Shown here one piece after another: positions 31,297 to 36,315 of a stretch of 36,315 nucleotides of DNA; positions within the stretch are counted from its first letter, which is position 1; the number at the start of each line of letters is the position of its first letter. This DNA comes from Nitrospinota bacterium (GTDB taxonomy: Bacteria; Nitrospinota_A; UBA7883; JACRGQ01). The notes beneath the pieces were generated by a model that did not search any database, was not told the origin of the DNA, and saw nothing but the letters and a program-made list of their open reading frames with translations. Location: positions 1-36,315 of the forward strand of contig JACRGQ010000017.1 of the NCBI GenBank assembly GCA_016217735.1. The letters are read 5' to 3'. Both the position numbers and the translations under genes were made by a program.

Positions 31297-32955
31297 ATGT
31301 ACACAAGATATTTTGGGCTGAATGAGAAACCGTTCAACCTGACGCCCGACCCCAAATTTCTTTATTTGGGGGCGTGCCACAAGGAGAGTTACGCGCAGCT
31401 TCTTTACAGCGTCAAGGAGCATGTCGGCTTTATGGCGCTTGTCGGCGAGGTGGGAACCGGAAAAACCACCATCTGCCGCTCGTTTTTGGGACAACTTCCC
31501 GAAACATGCAGCGTGGCTTTCATCTTCAACCCGAATCTTGACGACATCGAACTGCTTAAGAGCTTCAATAAAGAGCTTGGCATCGAATACCGTTTGGCAA
31601 GCAAAAAAGCGCTGCAGGACGTTCTTTTCGCGTATCTGCTGGAACGGCGGAAAGCCGGCGGCCAGGTAATTTTGGTGGTGGACGAGGCGCAAAACCTTTC
31701 TCCTTCGGTGCTGGAGCAGGTGCGCCTCCTCTCGAACCTTGAGACGGACACCGAAAAACTGTTGCAGATCATCCTGGTGGGGCAGCCGGAACTGGCGCTC
31801 ATGCTGGAAAACGAATCGCTCCGCCAGCTCAAGCAGCGGATAAGCGTCTGGAGCCGGCTCTTCCCGCTCGATTACGAAGAAACGGCGCGGTATGTGAATC
31901 ACCGCCTCCGCACCGCCGGCGCCGCGCGTCCGGAGATGTTCAACCGGGGGGCGTTCAAGGAGATTTACCGGTTCTCCAAAGGAGTCCCCCGCCTGATCAA
32001 CGTGGTGTGCGACCGTGCCCTGCTGGCCGCCTATGCGGGCGGACACAAGCAGGTTACCGCCGGCATTCTGCGCAAATGCACCGCCGAATTGGGCGGCAAA
32101 CCGGCGCGGCACGGATGGGTGACGAAGCTCACTTCGGCGCTGGCCGCCGGGCTGGCAATGGGGGCCATTGCCGCGTTGACCGCCTCCGGCGCCTTTTCGG
32201 GGGTGTTCACCGCCGAGGCGAAATCAGGCAAGGAGGCGCGAAACGCCGTTCAACCGTCCGCGCCGCAAACCGTTGCCGCCGGTGCGCCGGTGGCTCCGCT
32301 GGCGCCGGCCACGCTGCCGTCCTCCACCGCGAGGGTTCTGGATAAAATTGACGAATTCACGGGGGACGCCGCCCGCGCCGCCGCCGCCGAGCGTGTGCTG
32401 GCCCGCTGGGAAGAGCAGGAACCCCTTTCCATCGGCGAGAAAGAACTCGACTATCCGCGGCTTGCCAAAAAGCGCGGCCTTAAATGTTTCACCGCCCATA
32501 TGGACCTGACGCAGTTGCGCGCCATAAATTATCCGGCCGTGCTGGAAGTGAGCGACGGCAAAAACACCGGCCTCATGCCGTTGGTGATAATCATGGGCGA
32601 CGAGTACTACAGCCAAACACCGGGCGGCGCCTACGCCACCCGGGAGTGGATGGAAAAACACTGGACCGGCAAGGTTCACATCTTCTGGAAAGACCACGAA
32701 CAACTGCCGGAGATGCTTAAGCGCGGCAACAAGGGCGGCGCGGTCGTTTGGCTGCAGCAAAGCCTCAGCCGCCTCGGCTATATCGCCGACGCGAATGGCA
32801 TCACCGGCGGCTATGGCCCCAAGACCGAGCGCTCGGTGCTGATTTTCCAGACCGACAACCGGTTGCCGGCGGACGGGCAGGTGGGGGATACCACCAAGAT
32901 GCTGATCTACGGCCTGCTGCCCGAATATAAAACCCCGCACATCTCGCTTTCGTGA
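31297..32955 (+). CDS. GspA/ExeA-like AAA ATPase with peptidoglycan-binding domain
   Basis: This 552-residue protein has an N-terminal ExeA-type AAA+ domain (about 1-265) with the opening YFGLNEKPFNLTPDP, Walker A GEVGTGKTT (50-58) and Walker B VILVVDEAQNL. One membrane helix follows at about 277-300, then a variable Ala/Pro linker, a mixed domain, and a C-terminal PG_binding_1 domain (about 477-545, VVWLQQSLSRLGYI). ExeA/GspA with GspB inserts the type II secretin through the peptidoglycan. The next gene is gspB-like, which supports this role; no other secretion genes are in the window. The linker holds one copy of a hairpin repeat shared with the next two genes. It is expressed from a sigma-54 promoter. 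Confidence 0.93.
   Translation: MYTRYFGLNEKPFNLTPDPKFLYLGACHKESYAQLLYSVKEHVGFMALVGEVGTGKTTICRSFLGQLPETCSVAFIFNPNLDDIELLKSFNKELGIEYRLASKKALQDVLFAYLLERRKAGGQVILVVDEAQNLSPSVLEQVRLLSNLETDTEKLLQIILVGQPELALMLENESLRQLKQRISVWSRLFPLDYEETARYVNHRLRTAGAARPEMFNRGAFKEIYRFSKGVPRLINVVCDRALLAAYAGGHKQVTAGILRKCTAELGGKPARHGWVTKLTSALAAGLAMGAIAALTASGAFSGVFTAEAKSGKEARNAVQPSAPQTVAAGAPVAPLAPATLPSSTARVLDKIDEFTGDAARAAAAERVLARWEEQEPLSIGEKELDYPRLAKKRGLKCFTAHMDLTQLRAINYPAVLEVSDGKNTGLMPLVIIMGDEYYSQTPGGAYATREWMEKHWTGKVHIFWKDHEQLPEMLKRGNKGGAVVWLQQSLSRLGYIADANGITGGYGPKTERSVLIFQTDNRLPADGQVGDTTKMLIYGLLPEYKTPHISLS
32231..32265. repeat. Palindromic coding repeat, copy 1 (in gspA-like gene)
   Basis: This 35-bp sequence has arms GGCGCG (32235-32240) and CGCGCC (32259-32264) with a TCAAC-containing loop. 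It matches copy 3 at 29 of 35 positions and copy 2 at 27. It is translated in the linker after the membrane helix as EARNAVQPSAP. Confidence 0.6.
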
Positions 32956-32974
32956 CGGTGGATAGGGAGCGCCG

Positions 32975-33697
32975 GTGAGCATTATTCTTGATGCTTTGCG
33001 CAAGGTGGAGCGGGAACGGCCCCCATTACGGCGGGCCGCGGATGCCGGCCGGCGGGCGCTGGAAAATACGGCGATGGATCCCGCGGGGTTTTTCCATGGC
33101 CATTATCTAGGGTTTTTGGCCGCCGGAGGGCTTTTGGCCTTTACCGGGGGCTTCTGTTTCGCGGCGGGCATGGCGGGGCGCAATCCCTTGCATCCGCTTG
33201 CCGCGGAAGCCATGACAAGGAATGAACCGGCGGTAATTGTGTCCACCGCCATTGAATCCGGGGACGTGGCGCGCCAAGGCGGAGAGGAGGCGCGGAATGG
33301 CAGTCAACCATCCGCGCACGAGGAGTTGCATGGCGCCGCCGCCAATCCCAAGGAGAAGCAAGGGGCCGGACCGCGGGGAGTTGCGGGAGAGGTTTCTCCC
33401 CGAAAAACGGCCGGCCCCATTTTATCCGCCACCCATAATCGAATTGAACCGCGCGGGACCGAGCCGCCTGTCCGCCATGGCGCGCAGGCGGCCCCCGCGC
33501 CGGTATTTCTGCTCGATGGCATCGTGTACCATGACGACCCGGATAAACGGACCGTGTTGCTGCGCGTGCGCGGCGGCGAAAGCGCCCTGCTTAACATCGG
33601 GGAGAGTTTGCGCGGCTATCGGGTGGGCGCCATCGGCCAATCGCGCGTCGCGCTTGCCGCGGCCGATGGAAAAAAGATTGAACTTGCCCTCGATTAA
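32975..33697 (+). CDS. GspB-like secretion accessory protein
   Basis: This 240-residue membrane protein has a cytoplasmic MSIILDALRKVERER start, the hallmark of GspB/ExeB-type proteins. A single membrane helix lies at about 46-66, followed by a long low-complexity periplasmic linker. The C-terminal domain (about 170-240, FLLDGIVYHDDPDKRTVLLR) resembles the GspB/GspC-type T2SS assembly fold. With the upstream ATPase it would form the GspAB complex that helps place the secretin in the outer membrane. The start is GTG 32975 after GGGAG, 19 bp after the previous stop. The linker holds copy 2 of the hairpin repeat. Confidence 0.88.
   Translation: MSIILDALRKVERERPPLRRAADAGRRALENTAMDPAGFFHGHYLGFLAAGGLLAFTGGFCFAAGMAGRNPLHPLAAEAMTRNEPAVIVSTAIESGDVARQGGEEARNGSQPSAHEELHGAAANPKEKQGAGPRGVAGEVSPRKTAGPILSATHNRIEPRGTEPPVRHGAQAAPAPVFLLDGIVYHDDPDKRTVLLRVRGGESALLNIGESLRGYRVGAIGQSRVALAAADGKKIELALD
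33285..33319. repeat. Palindromic coding repeat, copy 2 (in gspB-like gene)
   Basis: Arms GCGCGGA (33290-33296) and TCCGCGC (33311-33317) flank the loop ATGGCAGTCAACCA. It matches copy 3 at 28 of 35 positions. It is translated as EARNGSQPSAH in the same reading frame as copy 1. Confidence 0.6.
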
Positions 33698-33719
33698 CGA
33701 TATGTAAAGAAGATGCGGT

Positions 33720-33944
33720 ATGGACATGGATACGGCCCTCAAGAATTTGACAAGGGAACGGAGGCGCGGAACGGCGCTCAACAATCCGCGCCGGGAGTCC
33801 GCTATAACGGAACTGAACGCCCTGGAAATGGAAATCAGATCGCGGGGCTTCGTGCTTGCGGCGTGCGCGGCGGACGAAGGGGCGGAAGCGGCGGATCCGC
33901 GTATCGCCGATACCCGCGTTGGCTATTTCGGCATATGGGAGTGA
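33720..33944 (+). CDS. Small hypothetical protein of the gspA unit
   Basis: This 74-residue frame begins at ATG 33720 (a second ATG two codons on), 8 bases after AAGAAG. Its stop lies 10 bp inside the next gene, as in a coupled operon. The N-terminal half is charged (NLTRERRRGTALNNPRRES, LNALEMEIRSRG) and probably helical; the C-terminal half has two... no recognisable motif beyond an acidic ADEGAEAADPRIAD stretch. No family is recognised. The central part is encoded by copy 3 of the hairpin repeat, read in a different frame from copies 1 and 2. A role with the flanking secretion genes is only guilt by association. Confidence 0.6.
   Translation: MDMDTALKNLTRERRRGTALNNPRRESAITELNALEMEIRSRGFVLAACAADEGAEAADPRIADTRVGYFGIWE
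33759..33793. repeat. Palindromic coding repeat, copy 3 (in 74-aa gene)
   Basis: This is the most perfect copy: arms GGCGCGGA (33763-33770) and TCCGCGCC (33785-33792) with loop ACGGCGCTCAACAA. It is read in another frame (RRRGTALNNPRR) than the other two copies, so conservation is at DNA or RNA level rather than protein level. Confidence 0.6.
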
Positions 33945-34825
33945 GGGCGCTGACGGCCCTTCTCCTCGCGCTCATCACGTTCATCGCGGCTCCCGTCCAC
34001 GGCGCGGAGGCGCGGGAGGCCGCCCACGGCGGCTTCCAGGTTAAAGGTCTCGCCTTTCCCCGCGGCTTCATCGTTGACGAAGCGACGGGGTACTACTACA
34101 TCGCCAACCTCAACGGCCGCCAACTTTCCAAGGGGAACCGCGGCTTTATCACCCGGCTTAATCCGGACGGCGCGCTGGCGGAGCTCAAATTCATCCAGGG
34201 GAAGAAAGGCGGCATCACGCTCCACGCCCCCAAAGGGCTGCTGATAGACGGCGACCTTCTTTATATTTCCGACATCGACCATGTGGTGGTGGCGGATAAA
34301 AACAGCGGCGCGTTTGTGGCGTCGGTCGACCTCGCCGCGCACGGGGCGCAATACCTGGCCGATATGGCCCGCGGCCCCAAGGGGCGCATCTACGTCTGCG
34401 ATACCATCGGATCGAGGATATTTATCCTCGATCCGGCCAGGAATTATGAGGTGTCGGTTTTCGCCTCCGGCAAGGATCTCGATTCCCCCAGCGCCATCGC
34501 CTACAGCCCGAAGCTGGACAAATTTTTAGTCACGCTCGCATCCGGCCATGTTGGCGCCATCGATATGGCGGGGAAGGTGGATCCGAAGTTCATCAATGTG
34601 GGTTCCCGCAACCTGGTCGGGATGGATATCGACGACGAGGGGCATATCTACGTGGTCAGCTTCACGCACGGCAGGGTGATGCAGATGGATAATCTGGGGC
34701 AGGGGCAGAAACGGATTTTAGGGGAAAAGCTCAACACCCCCGGCTCACTTTTCGTCGACCGCAAAAACCGCGAAATCCTCATTCCGCTTACGCTTTCCCA
34801 CCGCCTGATCTCGCTGGATTACTGA
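33935..34825 (+). CDS. Secreted NHL/SMP-30-like beta-propeller protein
   Basis: The 296-residue protein starts at ATG 33935 with a signal peptide (MGVRALTALLLALITFIAAP, cut probably after VHG or near AEA). The mature part is made of repeated blade motifs such as GFIVDEATGYYYIANLNG, GLLIDGDLLYISDIDH, GPKGRIYVCDTIGSRIFILD and GMDIDDEGHIYVVSFTHG. These are typical of six-bladed NHL or SMP-30-type propellers. No enzymatic residues are assigned. It overlaps the 74-aa gene by 10 bp and ends the sigma-54-driven unit, so it may be a substrate or partner of the secretion machinery. The frame continues upstream to 33713, but the signal peptide fixes the start. Confidence 0.87.
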   Translation: MGVRALTALLLALITFIAAPVHGAEAREAAHGGFQVKGLAFPRGFIVDEATGYYYIANLNGRQLSKGNRGFITRLNPDGALAELKFIQGKKGGITLHAPKGLLIDGDLLYISDIDHVVVADKNSGAFVASVDLAAHGAQYLADMARGPKGRIYVCDTIGSRIFILDPARNYEVSVFASGKDLDSPSAIAYSPKLDKFLVTLASGHVGAIDMAGKVDPKFINVGSRNLVGMDIDDEGHIYVVSFTHGRVMQMDNLGQGQKRILGEKLNTPGSLFVDRKNREILIPLTLSHRLISLDY

Positions 34826-34850
34826 TTTCCCCGGCGGGTCGCACCTTCCC

Positions 34851-34945
34851 TTGGTACCACAGGTTTTAACCTGTGGTTGCCGCGTTAGCGGCAAGATTTT
34901 CTTGGCCCTCGCGGGCCAACAACAGGATGAATCCTGTTGTACCAA
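34851..34945. mobile_element. MITE-like element of four tandem hairpins
   Basis: This 95-bp non-coding element has terminal inverted repeats TTGGTACCACAGG (34851-34863) and CCTGTTGTACCAA (34933-34945), 12 of 13 bases matching. It is immediately flanked on both sides by TTCCC (34846-34850 and 34946-34950), a probable 5-bp target duplication. Inside are four perfect hairpins: CCACAGGTT/AACCTGTGG (34857-34876), TTGCCGC/GCGGCAA (34877-34894), TTGGCCC/GGGCCAA (34902-34919) and CAACAGGAT/ATCCTGTTG (34920-34939). It lies between two convergent genes and may also stop transcription from both. Confidence 0.65.
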
Positions 34946-34968
34946 TTCCCGCGCTTCTTAAGCCCACC

Positions 34969-36213
34969 CTACCGCCCAAACAGCTTTTTTCCCGCCTCCA
35001 CCGTGGTGAAACTGCCGGTAACGCAGAGGATGCGCGGCAACCGGCGCGGCGCGGCGGCAACCGCCTTTATTCCCATCGCGCGCGCGGCGTCCGCCAGCAG
35101 TCCGGCGTCCAGCCCCCGTTTCGCGTCCGGCTTTATGCAGTAAATTGTATCCGCGAGCGGCTTGAGTATTTTCAGCATGGCGGAAAAGTCCTTGTCGTCC
35201 AGGATGCCGAGCAGGAAATCGCATTTTGTAACGCCGGCGCCGCGCAGGTTTTTTACCAATTCCTTCATTGCGGCGGGGTTGTGCGCCACGTCGTGGATAA
35301 TGGTTTTTTCGCCGCGCCACGCCGCCTCGAAACGTCCCGGCAGGCGGGCCGCCGCCACACCGCTTTCTATTTGTTTCGGCCGCACGGCAAAATGCCTTTG
35401 GGTCAACAGCGACTGGGCGGCCAGCGCCGCGTTGGCAAGCTGGAATTTTCCCCGCATCGCGGGGGCGAGGCGCAGCCGCGTGCCGTCGGCGGCGGTGAAC
35501 AGGCCGCGATGCGATACCGTGAAATCCCGCCCGATGAACAGCGCGGGTGATTTTTTTGAACGCGCCGCCGCGGCGATAACCCTGTTCGCCGCCGCATCCG
35601 TGCAGCCGCAGACGAGGGGGCGGCGCGGCTTGATTATCCCCGCCTTTTCCGCCGCTATCTCCGCCACGCTGTTTCCCAATATCGCGGTATGCTCCAGCGA
35701 TACGTTGGTGATGACCGACACATCGGGCGTTACCGCGTTGGTCGCGTCGAAGCGCCCCCCCATCCCCGTTTCCAGCACCGCCACGTCCACCCCGGCGCGG
35801 GCGAAAAGGCAAAAAGCCAGCGCGGTGCTCCACTCGAAGAAGGTGAGGTATCGCGGCGCGTCTTCCCGTTTCAGCGCCGCTTCATACGCGCGGCCCATCC
35901 ACCGCAATGTTTCAAAAATCTCTTTTTGCGGGACGAACGCGCCGTCAATAAGAAAGCGTTCCCGGAAATCGCTCACGTGCGGGCTGTAATACGCGCCGGT
36001 TTTATACCCCGCCGCCGTGAGCGGCGCGGCGATCATCGCGGTGGTGGAGCCTTTGCCGTTGGTGCCGGCCACGTGGAAACAGGGGAACTTTTTGTGCGGG
36101 TTCCCCAGCGCGCGCAAAAGCCGTTTGGCGGGGGCCAGCGCCGGGCGGATGCCGAACCGTTGCATCCCGTAGAGTTCCTTGAGTATCTGCCGGTACGTCT
36201 TTCCCGCGAACAT
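34969..36213 (-). CDS. folC: Folylpolyglutamate synthase / dihydrofolate synthase
   Basis: FolC adds glutamate to dihydropteroate and folates (Mur-ligase superfamily). The 414-residue protein shows FHVAGTNGKGSTTAM (P-loop, about 47-60), YYSPHVSDFRERF, LETGMGGRFDATN, SLEHTAILG, IIHDVAHNPAAM and GILDDKDFSAML, all family landmarks. The ATG at 36213 gives MFAGKTYRQILKELYGMQRF, a normal N-terminus. The frame is open to a TTG at 36279, but those 22 extra codons run through a palindrome and are unlikely to be translated. Whether it has both synthase activities cannot be read from the sequence. It is transcribed alone in this window, convergent with the NHL gene. Confidence 0.94.
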   Translation of the reverse strand: MFAGKTYRQILKELYGMQRFGIRPALAPAKRLLRALGNPHKKFPCFHVAGTNGKGSTTAMIAAPLTAAGYKTGAYYSPHVSDFRERFLIDGAFVPQKEIFETLRWMGRAYEAALKREDAPRYLTFFEWSTALAFCLFARAGVDVAVLETGMGGRFDATNAVTPDVSVITNVSLEHTAILGNSVAEIAAEKAGIIKPRRPLVCGCTDAAANRVIAAAARSKKSPALFIGRDFTVSHRGLFTAADGTRLRLAPAMRGKFQLANAALAAQSLLTQRHFAVRPKQIESGVAAARLPGRFEAAWRGEKTIIHDVAHNPAAMKELVKNLRGAGVTKCDFLLGILDDKDFSAMLKILKPLADTIYCIKPDAKRGLDAGLLADAARAMGIKAVAAAPRRLPRILCVTGSFTTVEAGKKLFGR

Positions 36214-36262
36214 CCCCGTACTATACTCTTTTCCCGGCTTTAGTAGATACTCCTGTCGCACA

Positions 36263-36301
36263 TTGGCGCGCCGCGCCAAGCAGGTCGGCCCGTTGGGCCG
36301 A
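36263..36301. repeat. Two adjacent palindromes upstream of folC at the window edge
   Basis: TTGGCGCG (36263-36270) pairs with CGCGCCAA (36272-36279) around one base. Five bases later TCGGCCC (36285-36291) pairs with GGGCCGA (36295-36301) around GTT. The tandem-hairpin style resembles the element at 34851-34945. It may be part of a repeat cut by the window end or a terminator of a gene outside it. Confidence 0.5.
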
Positions 36302-36315
36302 TTGTCCCCTTGAAG

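Noticed and set aside
34851-34945. The four-hairpin region as a tRNA or tRNA-like cloverleaf
   Set aside because: There is no acceptor stem with CCA-type end, no T-loop TTCGA-type sequence and no anticodon arm spacing. Successive perfect palindromes with flanking direct repeats fit a MITE better.

Overview
The window reads as a piece of chromosome from a Gram-negative, high-GC bacterium. Evidence for this is the split MEP-isoprenoid/DAP/pantothenate/folate housekeeping set, GspA/GspB-type secretion accessory proteins, a sigma-54 promoter and DapL (LL-diaminopimelate aminotransferase). The runs yggS-proC-yggT-DUF167-mtnA and xseB-ispA-dxs-tlyA suggest a deltaproteobacterial-type lineage (Desulfobacterota, Nitrospinota or a neighbour). 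That placement is inference; no rRNA is present. No tRNA, rRNA, CRISPR array or complete insertion sequence was seen.

Layout. (1) 2-2257 (+): an AT-richer pair, an MBOAT O-acyltransferase cut by the window start and an SGNH-like membrane-anchored partner, probably for polysaccharide O-acetylation. (2) 2334-2672: two very small genes. (3) 5908-2765 (-): yggS, proC, yggT, DUF167 and mtnA, packed with overlapping stops and starts. (4) 5963-9852 (+): alanine dehydrogenase, a transmembrane Ser/Thr kinase with a Lys/Glu/Pro/Ala-rich linker and PEGA-like tail, and an MscS channel. (5) 18158-9886 (-): six tightly packed amino-sugar genes: a stand-alone GlmU-type uridylyltransferase, a GlmS paralogue whose catalytic Cys is Ser, a nucleotidyltransferase/left-handed beta-helix protein, a second GlmS with the Cys, a long phosphohexomutase, and a stand-alone beta-helix protein. 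(6) 18205-18336: a MITE-like nested palindrome, then a frameshifted alpha/beta hydrolase. (7) 22173-19184 (-): a GHMP kinase and a KefB-like antiporter. (8) 22318-23475 (+): a secreted RCC1 propeller. (9) 31042-23606 (-): xseB, ispA, dxs, tlyA, dapL, folK, deoxynucleoside kinase and panB, closed by a strong terminator. (10) 31297-34825 (+): a sigma-54-driven gspA-gspB-small ORF-NHL propeller unit. (11) 34851-34945: a second MITE-like element built of four hairpins. (12) 36213-34969 (-): folC.

The most unusual content is the hexosamine cluster. It supplies every step from fructose-6-phosphate to UDP-GlcNAc as separate proteins, and its two GlmS paralogues look altered in different catalytic domains. 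Next come two small putative mobile palindromic elements with apparent target duplications, and a hairpin repeat found inside three consecutive genes of the gspA unit.
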